Source: Orychophragmus violaceus
Taxonomy: Eukaryota; Streptophyta; Magnoliopsida; Brassicales; Brassicaceae
Length of the DNA stretch: 64,000 nt
Assembly: GCA_030180135.1 (NCBI GenBank)
Contig: CM058236.1
Coordinates: 48,714,947 to 48,778,946 of the forward strand
Direction: 5' to 3'
Part shown: in pieces, positions 1-11,225 of the stretch
How positions within the stretch are numbered: the stretch's first letter is position 1
Layout: each line of letters opens with the position of its first letter
Notes under the pieces: generated by a model
Seen by the model: the letters and a program-made list of their open reading frames with translations, nothing else
Databases searched by the model: none
What the model was told of the DNA's origin: nothing
Position numbers and translations under genes: made by a program

Positions 1-354
1 AAGAAGCAAGGGAAAGAGACCAAGGAGAAAGGTAAAAATGAAACAAAGAGGTGAAAAAGAGATTGGAGTGAGTTACTTGGAGCTTTAAGTGGAGTGAAAT
101 GGGATGGAGGAATGGGAGGTGGAAGCTAGAGAGTTCCTACAAACTTGGATGAGTGCCCAGTTCTTCTTTGATTTCACCATGACCTTTCCTCTTTCTTTCT
201 CCCAACGCCAAGACCTAAAACTTGTAAAGACCTAATAGAGAGATCAACATTGACTAGGAAACTTAAAACATAAAGCAATATTTACAAGAGATAGGCATGG
301 GACTTCCTCCCAAGTGAGCTTGTTTTAAGTCACTAAGCTTGACTACCTTTTCTT
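1..354 (-). other. 3' noncoding part of gag-protease-only retroelement
   Basis: No gene is seen here. Read on the minus strand, this follows the last reading frame of the relic at 355-2959. Just after the final stop the minus strand has an AAACAAGCTCACTTGGGAGGAAG-like stretch near 300-330. It resembles the short hairpin-like sequence found after the integrase stop in the Athila copies at 8.66 kb (GTGGGAGACAACCCAC). The element's 3' LTR would lie to the left, outside the window. Confidence 0.45.
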
Positions 355-2959
355 TTAGTGAGGAGGTAGAGGAGTCTTGACTTTTTGAGTGATTGTCAAG
401 ACTTTGTTGAGATGCTCTTGGAGCTTGTTTGGATCAGCTTGGAGCTCAGGAGTAAGGATGGCTCTTGCACTTGAGAATGGCTTAGACCTCCCTTTGCATT
501 TCACCTTGTACTCTATTTTCCTATCTTTAAGCTTCAAAGGGTGGAGAGTGAGAGTGCTAGAAGTTTAAGTGTGAGTAAAGGTTGTGGGTGATTTTCCCTT
601 CTTCTTCTTTCTTTTAAGAGGAGCTTTCTTTGCTCCACTCACCCCCTCTAATGGAACACTTTCCAAGTGTTCACTCATCAGCTCGTTACTACTCTCTCCA
701 ACCAAAGCATCTTTCACAACTTGGTTAACCTTTGGAGAGTACAACTTCTCAACCTTTTCAACTTGTGGCTCCTCAATCCTCAAATCTCCCAAAATGATGG
801 ATGCACAATACTCAAGCTTGGTAAGACTAGCAAAATTCATTTCCTCCTCAAGATTAAGGTCACTTGTGATGGTTCCACAAGTGTTGATGGAGGATGACTT
901 CATGGGATAGAACATCTTATCATTCACCTTTGTGAGTACTACCCTCTCCTTGTTGAAATCCATTGTTGCACCGGTAGTGTTGATAAAATCCGTGCCCAAT
1001 AGTAGAGGAAGCTTCTTTCCCTTCTTCATCTTCATAACCACAAAATCAGTTGGGATTGTACAATCTTCAATCATCACGGGTAGTCTTTAAGCTCCCCATA
1101 TGGTACTTTTGTTGAAGAATCCCCAAAGGTGAGAGTAGATTTGTAACTCTCAATGCTCTTGATCCCCAACTCTTCAACCATCTCAAGAGATATGACACTC
1201 ACATTTGAGCCTGTATCACACAAGGTATCCTCAATCCTTAAGTGACCAAGAGAGCAAGATAATGAGAACTTTCCCGGTGCTCCTAGCTTAGGAAGCAATG
1301 TAGGAGCTAGCTTGGTCGTGGTTAGATCTTCCTCAACTGTGTCTTCATTCAAACTTTCATCACAAAGACGAAGAAGAAACTCATCAATGATGGCTTCTTC
1401 ATCCAACCTATCATCTTTATCCTTCTCAAGTGGAGAACCATAGACAAAGGCTTCAAGTTCAGCTACTACCCTTTCATGATCAGCATTTGAATTGATTGTA
1501 TTGCAATAGTTGGTGAGATCAACTTTCTCTTTTTGCTTCTCCATTTGGATCACTCTTGAAGTCGAGGTCTCAAGTTTGGAAGTGAGATCCTTGAAGTTTC
1601 CATCAACCTTAGAGTGGATATCAATCATCCTCTTGCTCAAGTCCATTCCACCATTTTCTTGCCCTTGTATGAGTTGTTGAAGCATTGCCTTCATTTCAAA
1701 GCCTTGATCCAAAGAAGTAGAAGCTTGAGCTTGAGGGTTGTAGGGAAGCTTAGGTGGGAAACCTCCTTGTTGTCCTTGGAGATTTGACTTAGGAGCATAA
1801 TCTTGTTGTTGATTGAAAAGCACAAAGCCTTGTTGAGATTGATAGCCTTTACTCTCTTCCCTTACAATGGTAGATGACTCTTGGGTAGCTTGTAAGACTT
1901 CATCTAAAAGATCATTAAGAGCTTCCAACTCCTTACTCACTTTATCCTCAATGTCTCCATTATCCATTGGAACCTTCTCAAACCCACCAACACAGTTCTC
2001 CTCACTTTGGGCTAGATTCTCAACAAGTATCTCTCCTTGATCAATTGTGAGGTTTAAAAACCTTCCTTTGCTAGCTACATCTAAAGTTCATTGGTGTGCT
2101 CATTAATCACTCCATGATAGAAGGTACTAAGGATAACTTCTTTGTTGAACCCATGGTGGGGACAATCATGAATGTAGCCCTTGAGTCTCTCCCATGCTTT
2201 ATGAAAAGTCTCATGGTAGTCTTGTTTAAAGCTCAAGATGTCTTTTCTAGCTTGGGATGTTCTTTGTGGAGGGTAGAACTTTAGGAGGAATATCCTCTTC
2301 AAATCATCCCAAGAATTCACCAAGTGAGATGGCAATGATCTCTCTCATTGGCTCGCTTTATCTCTAAGTGAGAATGAGAACAAAAGGAGCTTGACACTAT
2401 CCTCATCCACATTTTCAATCCTAAATGTGTTTCACAACTTCTCAAAGTAGTACAAGTGATTATAGGGATTCTCCACTCTTGTCCCTAAGAACTTTAAGTC
2501 TTGAATCAATCTAATCAAACTTGGCTCGATCGTGTAAGAATTGGCTTTGATAGGAGGAGGATGAATACCATAGCTCATGCAACATTGAGGAGTGTCAAAA
2601 CTTCCAATTGTTGGTCTTTTCTCTTGGATTGGAGTGGGTATCAATGAGAGAGTCAAGGAAGCTTCTTGAGGTTGAGGTTGTGGTGAAGTTGCTTGAGGTT
2701 GTGGAGCTTTAGTGATACTTCTTTGATTGTCAATCTCCAACACCTTAAGTGAACTTGGTTTGTCTTGTCTCTTCTTTTTGGTTGAGTACCTTTGAAAGCA
2801 CAAGATAATCAAGGAAACCAAGTTAGTAACAACAAATGAAAGAACGTTCATCATCTTAACTTGAGATGAATGAACCAAAGCAAAGAGAAAGAAAATCTTA
2901 GTCTCAAACACTTGAACTAAATAGGAATAGAAATCTAATTGATCAATCCTAAATCCCAA
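355..2959 (-). pseudogene. Ty3/gypsy gag-protease relic without pol
   Basis: Reading right to left, the N-terminal gag frame covers 2959-2432. A core gag segment covers 2335-2081, with a LVNSWDDLKRIFLLKFYPP-type retrotransposon gag motif. The gag C-terminal/protease segment covers 1967-1074, with the aspartic protease signature DTGSNVSVI. The protease C-terminal half covers 1077-565 (LLLGTDFINTTGA), and a Lys-rich tail ends at 355. The frames are interrupted by stops in the 2335-2432 gap and by single-base shifts near 2085 and 1075. No reverse transcriptase, RNase H or integrase follows. Instead the frame ends and 3' noncoding sequence begins, so this family seems to be a non-autonomous gag-PR element. 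Gag coats the RNA and the protease would mature it; replication enzymes would have to come from a relative. Confidence 0.75.
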
Positions 2960-2962
2960 AAT

Positions 2963-2975
2963 GGCAACGGCGCCA
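2963..2975 (-). other. Primer-binding site (tRNA-Asp type)
   Basis: The minus strand reads TGGCGCCGTTGCC, complementary to the 3' end of plant tRNA-Asp, the primer used by Athila-type elements. It lies 3 bases from the edge of the LTR at 2979 and upstream of the gag relic, so it fixes the element's orientation. Confidence 0.7.
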
Positions 2976-2978
2976 AAT

Positions 2979-4200
2979 TGATAAGTGAATTTTTCGGTTC
3001 TTGGCTATATCAATTCCTCAAAATTACTAAACATGTCATTGTAATACTTGAGGTTATCAATCCAAATGGGTAGAGAATAGGGCACTAAGAATATATTCAA
3101 CTTCTTAATCTAAGAAAAATGGATAAAATAAGGTTTATATAACAATCCTAAACAAACTAGAAGGCAAGAAATCAAATAAAGAAAGCAAACAAGAAAAGTC
3201 AACAAAAGTCAACTAAAAGTCAACCGACGAAAATGCACAATTGAATCTGAAAATAAGAAGAAAGATGGATCCTAGGATGAGGCTATGGAGACTATGTGGT
3301 CTAGAAACAATCAATGATGCTTCAATCAATCAAACATTGCTAAACAAAGCTAATAATCATAATTAAGCTAATCACATTCTCATGTTCATAACTCCTATGC
3401 TAATCATGTGATCATTCAATTCTCATTTGTGAATTACAAGACAAGCATGCATGAATATCCATCAAACACCTTTTAGCAAAGCTAATCCTTAGGCTAAGAA
3501 CATTAATCATTAGACTAATCCAATCTTTTGGCACTAATCCCTTTGTCTAATCTCTAATCAAGATCAAATTTCCATTTGTGATTAAGAGACAAACAAGCAT
3601 TAATTTCAAGTTCTCATTTCCAATAATCACCCTAGACAACTAATCTCTTAGGCTAAGAGTGAAAATCCTCTAAAAAGTTCATTCAAGCATTTCATTGAAC
3701 ACCTTTCGGGCATGAAAAGCCTAACAACTAGATTCAACAATTCCTTGCAAACTAGCATAGAGATCAACTAATTAGAGAAGGATTATTCATCATCAAGTCC
3801 TAAGCATCACTAATCATCACATAAACCACCTAAATCAACCTCAACCTAAAAACCCAAAAACTCTACTCCCTAATCATAAAATAGATATGAGAAATCATAA
3901 ATAGAAAGAGAGATTAAGAGAAACAAGATAAACACTTAATTAAACTTAAAATCAAAGGTTTACAAGTTCTAAAATCATAAACAAAAGCATAAGACAAAAG
4001 AAATCTAAGGCTTATGTAGCTTAGGGTTCTAAAGACCCATAAAAGAATATTTATACAAGAAAGGGTCGAGATGGCAAAATGGTAATTTTGGTGAAAAATG
4101 TTTGGCCCGCTTGACTTCATCTCTTGCTTGACTTCATATCGCGGTTTTACTCTTCCCGCAAGGCCAACCGCAGGTAAACCGCACTGAAAACTTTATATCG
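2979..4200 (-). repeat. 5' LTR (partial) of the gag-protease relic
   Basis: It begins with TGATAAGTGA on the plus strand next to the primer-binding site, as expected for the inner LTR edge. The interior is AT-rich with no credible coding frame. No matching outer terminus (TG on the minus strand) was found before the G-homopolymer at 4212 and the tandem repeat at 4257, so the right edge is approximate and the LTR is probably truncated. Near its outer end there are CCGC words at 4156, 4168 and 4179, spaced 11-12 bp. Confidence 0.55.
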
Positions 4201-4211
4201 CCGAAGTTGTC

Positions 4212-4232
4212 GGGGGGGGGGGGGGGGGGGGG
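4212..4232 (+). repeat. (G)21 homopolymer
   Basis: An uninterrupted run of 21 G lies between the truncated LTR and the 329-bp tandem repeat. It may be a polypurine-tract relic or a slippage product. Run length in assemblies is often unreliable. Confidence 0.8.
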
Positions 4233-4256
4233 TTGCAGTCCTCGGTTGGATGCTGG

Positions 4257-4917
4257 TTTGGGCCTGACGTACGTTTACACCACGTGAACATGCTCCCTTA
4301 CGCTAGATGACTCCATTAGCACACAATTGTTGACTCTGATTCTTTGTGTCTTTAACTTATATCTCATCCCAATTTCACTCCTTGCAATCTCCCTTGTAAA
4401 TATCCAATATCCTGTAAAATGAAATAAAACATTCCCAAAAATACTAAAATATGCAGTTCTTAATTTTAGTCTTCCTAAGCTCCTAAATGTAAAAAGGCTT
4501 AAGTAACTAACTTGATTGAATGCAAATGTGACCAAAATAAAACATAAAAGAAAGTTAAAAATGACTAAAATGTGGTAACATCAGATTTGGGCCTGATGTA
4601 CGTTTACACCACGTGAACATGCTCCCTTACGCTAGATGACTCCATTAGCACACAATTGTTGACTCTGATTCTTTGTGTCTTTAACTTATATCTCATCCCA
4701 ATTCCACTCCTTGCAATCTCCCTTGTAAATATCCAATATCCTGTAAAAAGAAATAAAACATTCCCAAAAATACTAAAATATGTAGTTCTTAATTTTAGTC
4801 TTCCTAAGCTCCTAAATGTAAAAAGTCTTAAGTAACTAACTTGATTGAATGCAAATGTGACCAAAATAAAACATAAAAGAAAGTTAAAAATGACTAAAAT
4901 GTGGTAACATCAGATTT
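4257..4917. repeat. 329-bp tandem duplication
   Basis: Copy 1 starts at 4257 (TTTGGGCCTGACGTACG) and copy 2 at 4586 (TTTGGGCCTGATGTACG). They are almost identical over about 329 bp and both end in ACATCAGATT. The right copy abuts the truncated protease frame of the plus-strand Athila-like element. The 86-residue frames predicted on the minus strand of each copy are duplicates of the same noncoding sequence. Confidence 0.9.
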
Positions 4918-5401
4918 CACACCTACTAGGATCTCCTTGATCCTAGCTGATCGTTCCGTAAGGATCCCTGAAGGTCTTTTGGAGGATGTGCCAGTGAAGA
5001 TTGGTGAGTGCGTTATTCCAACTGACTTTGTAGTCCTGCAGTACAATGATGAGCCTAAGGATCCTCTCATTATGGGAAGACCATTCTTGGCTACAGCTGG
5101 TGCCATAATTGATGTGAAAGGAGGAAAGATTGGTCTCAATGTGGGTGATCTGGTGATGAACTTTGACATGGACAAGCTAATGTGACACCCCACCATTGAT
5201 GGGCAAACCTTCTATGTTGACACGATTGAGAATTTGGCTGCTGAGTTTTTCAGTCAAATGCATCATGCTGATCCTTTGGAGAGGGCTCTGATTGGTTCTG
5301 AGAATGATTTAGAGCTGGAAGATGATACTGCTACTGGTTATTTGAGGCTGATGGACGCTACTGAGCAGGTTATGAACCTGGAAATCGCCGATGACATACA
5401 A

Positions 5402-5434
5402 TGTCGACCGACACCAAAGGGCAATCGGTCGACA
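5402..5434 (+). repeat. Paired TGTCG-NN-CGACA boxes (protease-RT linker)
   Basis: Boxes are at 5402-5413 (TGTCGACCGACA) and 5423-5434 (match to TCGGTCGACA), 21 bp start to start. They fall in the linker between protease and RT. Confidence 0.8.
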
Positions 5435-7120
5435 CCAGTCGCGACAGACTGGAGCGAGGAGAAATCTCTGAAGATCGAGCTGAAGCAACTCCCTGCAGGC
5501 CTCAAATATGCATTCCTAGGTAAGAACTCCACTTATCTTGTTATTGTCAATGCTAATTTGAATAACGCAGAACTCACTTTACTGCTAAGCAAGCTGCGCA
5601 AGTATCGCAAGGCTCTTGGCTATTCTCTTGATGATATTTCAGGTATCTCTCCGGACTTGTGCATGCATAGGATACACCTCGAGGATGAGAGCATGTCATC
5701 GATTGAAAATCAGAGGCGTTTGAACCCCAACCTGAAGGAGGTTGTGAAGAAGGAGATAATGAAGCTGCTGCAAGCTGGAGTCATTTATCCTATCTCAGAC
5801 AGTGATTGGGTCAGCCCAGTTCATGTAGTTCCTAAGAAAGGAGGAGTTACAGTTGTGAAGAACGAGAAGAATGAGCTGATCCCTACAAGAACAATCACTG
5901 GTCACATGATGTGCATAGACTACATGAAGTTGAATGCAGCCACCAGGAAAGATCACTTTCCCCTCCCTTTAATTGATCAGATGTTGGAAAGGTTAGCAAG
6001 TCATCCATACTACTGCTTTTTGGATGGCTATTCTGGTTTCTTTCATATCCCCATCCACCCAGAAGACCAAGAGAAAACCACATTTACCTGCCCCTATGGC
6101 ACTTTTGCATACCGCAGAATGCCTTTCGGACTGTGTAATGCTCATGCGACATTTCAGAGGTGCATGATGTCCATCTTCACGGATATGATAGAGAATTTCA
6201 TGGAGGTCTTTATAGATGATTTCTCTGTTGATGGATCATCCTACCATACTTTCCTGGATAATCTATGCAAAGTGCTAGCTCGCTGTGAGGAAAAGCACTT
6301 AGTTTTGAACTGGGAAAATGCCACTTGATGGTCAAAGATGGCATTGTACTTGGACATAGAGTCTCTGAGGCAGGAATTGAAGTGGACAGAGCTAAGATTG
6401 AAGTGATGACAGGGTTGCAGGCGCCGGATTCAGTTAAAGGAATTAGGAGTTTCCTTGGGCCTGCTGGTTTTTACAGGAGGTTCATTAAAGATTTCAGCAA
6501 GATAGCTAGGCCACTGACTGCACTTCTCTGCAAGGATGTGAAATTTGAGTTCACAGATGAGTGTCATGCTACATTCAAGGAGCTGAAAAGGGCTTTGATT
6601 TCAGCCCCAATTGTGCAACCATCGGATTGGAATCTACCTTTTGAGGTAATGTGTGATGCTAGTGACTACGCAGTAGGAGCTGTACTTGGGAAGAAGAAGG
6701 ATAAGAAGCTCCATGCTATATACTATGCCAGTAGGACTCTTGATGAAGCTTAAAGGAATTATGCAACCACTGAGAAGGAGTTGTTGGCAGTTGTGTTTGC
6801 ATTCGAGAAGTTCCGTCCTTATCTGATTGGGTCCAAGGTAATTGTGCATACTGATCATTCCGCGCTTAAGTATCTGATGCAGAAGAAAGATGCTAAGCCA
6901 AGGCTGTTAAGATGGATTTTGTTACTCCAAGAGTTTGACATAGAGGTGAGAGATAAGAAAGGAGCAGAGAATGGTGTTTCCGATCATTTGTCACGAATTA
7001 GGATCGATGAGGATGTTCCTATAGATGATTCTCTGCCAGAGGAGAACATCTATAAGGTTGAGACAAGTTTTCAGCTTGTTCCTGCGAGTTCAGTGGCTTC
7101 TACAAGAGTTGCAGAGTCAG

Positions 7121-7250
7121 CGTCGGTCGACACTCACATTATGTCGGTCGACACTCGACTCAAAACAATGGACGATAATCGATCTAAACCGACACCGTTA
7201 GGTCAATTAAGAACGATGTCGATCGACATCAACACTAGTGTCGGTCGACA
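7121..7250 (+). repeat. Two pairs of TGTCG-NN-CGACA boxes (RNase H-integrase linker)
   Basis: Boxes start at 7121 and 7142 (21 bp apart) and at 7217 (TGTCGATCGACA) and 7239 (TGTCGGTCGACA), 22 bp apart. They lie between the RNase H and integrase domains. Confidence 0.85.
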
Positions 7251-7266
7251 CCAGTCGCGGATTTAG

Positions 7267-8628
7267 ACAGCCATCTTGGATGATGAAGCTGACATGCTCA
7301 TAGCTACGTTTGCCCAAAGTTCTTCCTCTACTAGACCTTGGTACGCCGATATAGCTAATTACCTTGCTGCAGAGGATAAACCTGAAGTGTTTAAGGGCTA
7401 CGCTAAGAAGAAGTTCCTTCGGGAAGTCAGGCGCTACTAATGGGATGAGCCTTATTTGTACAAGCACTGTGCTGATGGTGTTTATAGACGTTGTATTGCT
7501 GAGACTGAGATCGATAATGTGATGTATCACTGTCATGGTTCTGAGTATGCAGGACACTTCGCTACATTCAAGACAGTGTCTAAGGTTCTTCAAGCAGGCT
7601 TCTGGTGGCCTACGATGTTCAAAGATGCTCAGCTATTCATCTCTCAATGCGACGTGTGTCAGAGGAGAGGGAAGATAAGTAAGAGACACGAGATGCCACA
7701 AAACTTCATCCTTGAGGTTGAAGTCTTTGACTGCTGGGGCATCGATTTCATGGGTCCGTTCCCATCTTCCTATGGGAACAAATACATATTGGTTGATGTG
7801 GACTATGTATCCAAATGGGTTTAAGCAATTGCAAGTCCAACCAATGACTCTTTGGTAGTGGTTAAGCTGTTTAAAATTATCATCTTCCCTAGATTTGGAG
7901 TGCCTAGGATTGTGATCAGTGATGGTGGTTCTCACTTTATCAACAAGGTATTTGAGAAGCTGCTTAAGAAACATGGAGTTAATCATCGTGTGGCTACTCC
8001 ATATCACCCTCAGACCAATGGACAAGTTGAAGTCTCTAACAGACAGATCAAAGAGATATTGGAAAAGACAGTTGGGAAGACCAGGAAGGATTGGTCTGCT
8101 AAGTTGGATGATGCGTTGTGGGCTTACAGGACTGCGTTTAAGACGCCACTGGGAACTACACCATTCCATCTTCTTTATGGGAAGGCTTGTCACCTTCCAG
8201 TTGAGCTAGAGCACAAGGCTAGATGGGCTGTTAAAGAGATGAATTATGACCTCAAGCCTGCAGTTGAGAGGCGTTTGATACAGCTGAATGAGTTGGATGA
8301 GATTCGCCACCACGCCTATGAGAACTCGAATCTGTACAAGGAGCGTACAAAGGCATATCATGACAAGAAGATCATCTCACGCAAATTCGAACCTAATGAT
8401 CAGATACTTCTCTACAATTCTAGATTAACATTGTTTCCTGGAAAGCTGTGTTCTCGTTGGTCAGGCCCATTCACGGTCAAAGAAGCCAGACCCCACAGAG
8501 CTATAGTCTTGATGAATTCCAAGGGAGACGAGTTCACAGTCAATGGACAAAGGGTGAAGCATTATTGGGTGAAAGCTGAAATCCCAGAAGGCAACATTGT
8601 CTATCTGGATAATCTGTCCAATGCCTAA
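7267..8628 (+). pseudogene. Athila-like integrase (broken)
   Basis: After a leader with a TAA near 7438, the zinc-binding HHCC part is at about 7456-7680 (HCHGSEYAGHF..CDVCQRRG). The catalytic core follows, with GIDFMGPF (first Asp), ISDGGSHF (second Asp) and GQVEVSNRQIKE (Glu). A TAA at about 7822 splits the core into 7456-7824 and 7852-8628. The C-terminal part ends at 8628 with a normal stop. All three catalytic acids remain, unlike the minus-strand copy. Confidence 0.85.
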
Positions 8629-8787
8629 TTGCATTACAGTCAAGCTATTGACTTTAAAAGAGCGCTGAGTGGGAGACAACCCACTGTAGGTTAGTTTTCT
8701 TTTATTTTTGGTTTTAATTATTGTGTCTTTTGAATTTTCTTGTTTTTGTGTGTCAGCCCCGAGAGGAACATAGACTGCAGACATCAG

Positions 8788-8923
8788 TGTCGGTCGACAC
8801 TACTCAGTGTCGGTCGACATCGATTCTCGAAACACGGACCGAAATCGATCATGCTCTATTAGGAGCCAGTTGATGTTGACCAAAGCCTAATGTCGCTCGA
8901 CATAGGCTGGGTGTGGGTCGACA
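8788..8923 (+). repeat. Two pairs of TGTCG-NN-CGACA boxes (after integrase)
   Basis: Boxes start at 8788 and 8808 (both TGTCGGTCGACA, 20 bp apart) and at 8891 (TGTCGCTCGACA) and 8912 (TGTGGGTCGACA), 21 bp apart. They lie in the noncoding 3' region. Confidence 0.85.
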
Positions 8924-9949
8924 TCGACCCCGTAAACATGTAAGATTTCTGTTCCATCTTTCGGTTCCATCCCAATTTGTTTTATACCGATCTCACGCTA
9001 CGATTGCACTGGGGACAGTGCAGTTTAAGTGTGGGGGAGGTGGTACTGACGTTGTGTTTTGTTTTCTTAGAGAGTCAGTCCAAGTTTTCAAGTGTTTTCA
9101 AAATTGTTTTATTGAGTCAAAATTTAGTATGAAACTGTGATTTTTCGAGGAAGTATTTTTCGCTGGAACAGGAACTAAGAAACCACTGGACAGGCCTGCT
9201 AGGAGCTCTATGACTGTTAGAAAACCCCCAAACAGATCAACTTACCAAGGACACCCACATCTAACCAGGTATTCAAAGGATCCATTACTAGTCTCACTTT
9301 AATCCTGACTTTAATTTCTCGCTTAGGGGCTTGGTAATCTTTGGGTCGGATTCCTTTGATGTGTTTGGCACAGCCTATGATCCTGTTCTAAAGTATGGTT
9401 CTTGATTTTCCCCTCCCTTGAAAAAAAAGAGATAAAAACCGAGGGTAAGCTAGTAGCTTCGAAATGGTCACGTGAGTGGTAGAGACCCCTATTACCTCAT
9501 GTGTATCCATGGAAAGGTCCAAAGTTGAACCCCACTAAAAGGGAAGAGCACTGATAAAAAAAACAAAATGATACCCAATGGAGAAAAATCAGTTGCTAAG
9601 GGAGAAAGGGAAAAGAAATGAACCAGAAACCGACAGTTTGGTGGTCAGAAACTGAATGAGTTGAGTCCATGTGTCTTTTAATTCGATAATCCCTCTGTGA
9701 GACCGCACCTAATTGTATACAGAGGTTAGTGTGGTGAATTTGAATGTCCTAACTTGATTGTGGAGTTTACTTGGGATAGTTGCTAAGTGTGGGGGAAGTA
9801 CATTGTAGTCTTGAGTCCTGTAGGAAAGTTTTCAGTGGCTTACTTAGTGAATGTGAATGTGAAAGTTCCTAAGACGAAATGAGTTTCTGTGTTTTCAAAC
9901 TTCTTTTCTTATGCTTAGGTTCTTTACTTGCTTGAGGGCAAGCAAGAGC

Positions 9950-9964
9950 TAAGTGTGGGGGAGT
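9950..9964 (+). other. Polypurine tract
   Basis: TAAGTGTGGGGGAGT directly precedes the TGATATATCATG start of the 3' LTR, the expected position for second-strand priming. Two upstream copies of the same motif are at 9026 and 9784. Confidence 0.8.
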
Positions 9965-11136
9965 TGATATATCATGACTTTTCTAGGTTTTTCAACCATG
10001 ATATATGTGTATATATCGAGTCTTTAACCTTGTTTTTAGAGTGTATTGAGTCCTTTACAGGTAGACATGTGTTTGGAGCAAAGAGCGGGATTTGAGGACG
10101 TTTCTAGTGATTTGTGCAACGAGCTGAAGATAGTGTCTCGACCACGATGGAGTGTCGACCGACACTACCTTTGGTGTCGGTTGACACTGATCCCGACATA
10201 AGTTAAACGCCGAGTTTAGACAAGTTTTGAAGAATTGCATAAAAGACTCCGAAGTTTCCTTAATCCTAATTGGAGCCCCAAAACGTGTTTAGAGACACTA
10301 ATTAGGTTTACAGACTTACTATTGAGTTTTATCAAGTTCTTAGTTGTTCTTGCTTTGGAGATTGAGAGATATTGAGTTGGGGCTGATTCTTGCTACTTGT
10401 AACGTTGAAAGAAGGATTTTGAACCCCTTTACTTTTATCTATCCAGTTTCAGTTTTCTATTCATGATGTGTTGTTTAATTGCTTCCATATCTGAGTAGTA
10501 ACTTAGTTAGATTTAGGGATGCTCACAAAGGTTTTATGCTTGTCTGATAACTGGTTGATTAGGATTCACTACCTTATCGTTCATCACCTAAGTTGTGCTT
10601 AATTGACAATAGCATGAGAGTGTGAGTCATAATCTGAGATAATTGACAATAACACGAGAGTGTGAGTTATAATCTGAACGAACTTAGTGTGAGCAATTTG
10701 ACTAGATACAAAGAGATTTGGTTTAGGAGAATTGTGAACCGATAGAACCTGTTCTTAATGCTTGTTTAGAAATCTAGGATTACAAAGAGATTTGGATCAC
10801 TAGGTTGCTAGATATAGAAATAATCATAGCGAGAGTTGGGTTATTTAGCATTGTGTTTCTAGTTCTTGAATCGCGCTTAATCTGAATCTTGTTAGTTAAG
10901 TATTTTGCATAGCATAACTCCCGAGAAATTCCTAAGTCTGACGCCTTTTCCTTATTGAAATCACCTTCCTGTTTACTTGCTTTTATTTATTGCTTCCATT
11001 GAATTGATTTAGCTTAACCCGAGAACTTATAATCTATCGTGTGATTGTGAGTCCTTGTGGATTCGATACTCTAGAATACTATAATCGCATAACTGTGCAC
11101 TTGCAGTAGAATAGAGATTAAACTTTACACATATCA
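9965..11136 (+). repeat. 3' LTR of plus-strand Athila-like element
   Basis: It starts TGATATATCATG after the polypurine tract and ends ACATATCA at 11136, 1172 bp in all. Its length and content match the 1174-bp LTR at 18609-19782 in reverse orientation. It carries a box pair at 10153-10186. There is no coding frame of note. The next five bases (AAGAC) could be one side of a target duplication, but the other side is deleted. Confidence 0.85.
10153..10186 (+). repeat. Paired TGTCG-NN-CGACA boxes in LTR
   Basis: TGTCGACCGACA is at 10153 and TGTCGGTTGACA at 10175 (22 bp apart), about 188 bp from the LTR start. The second box has one CpG-to-TpG type change. Confidence 0.85.
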
Positions 11137-11225
11137 AAGACTCAATAGACTCGAAAAACCAGGTTAAAGACTCAATATATATAACTATATCATGGTTGAA
11201 AACCTAGAAAAACCATGATATATCA
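11137..11225 (-). repeat. 89-bp stub of 3' LTR
   Basis: Read on the minus strand it begins TGATATATCATGG next to a CTCCCCCACACTTA (polypurine complement) at 11227-11240. It stops abruptly at the end of the opposing LTR (11136). It is homologous to the outer 88 bp of the LTR at 18609-19782. Confidence 0.85.

Larger units (their letters stand above)
4912..7266 (+). pseudogene. Athila-like pol: protease end, RT and RNase H (broken)
   Basis: The protease C-terminus is at 4912-5185 (IMGRPFLATAGAIIDVK). RT is at 5234-6328, with YPISDSDWVSPVHVV, RMPFGLCNA and the catalytic box VFIDDFSVDG. RT end/RNase H connection follows at 6325-6753, then RNase H at 6781-7266 (TDHSALKYLM, LLRWILLLQEFDI). Damage seen: a TGA after the protease at 5183-5185, a one-base loss near 6318 (compare the intact minus-strand copy), and a TAA at 6751. 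Two box pairs lie in the protease-RT linker and after RNase H. Confidence 0.85.
8629..9964 (+). other. 3' noncoding region of plus-strand Athila-like element
   Basis: No convincing env-like frame is present. The region holds a GTGGGAGACAACCCAC inverted repeat just after the integrase stop (about 8670), box pairs at 8788-8923, and three copies of TAAGTGTGGGGGA(G/A) at 9026, 9784 and 9950. The last copy is the polypurine tract next to the LTR. Confidence 0.75.
4912..11136 (+). mobile_element. 5'-truncated Athila-like Ty3/gypsy element, plus strand
   Basis: The order is protease end, RT, RNase H, integrase, noncoding 3' region, polypurine tract, 3' LTR. The 5' LTR, gag and most of the protease are missing: the element joins the 329-bp tandem repeat at about 4912-4917. 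It closely resembles the minus-strand element at 11137-19782, domain by domain. Its coding region has several stops and at least one frameshift, so it is dead on its own. Confidence 0.85.

Noticed and set aside
3914..4120. 68-residue minus-strand frame in the LTR
   Set aside because: Chance frame in noncoding LTR sequence.
4257..4917. 329-bp repeats as short LTRs (TRIM)
   Set aside because: The copies are directly abutting with no internal region, so this is a tandem duplication.
8629..9964. Athila env-like gene
   Set aside because: Some Athila families have an env-like frame here, but no sustained frame or membrane segment is visible in either copy.
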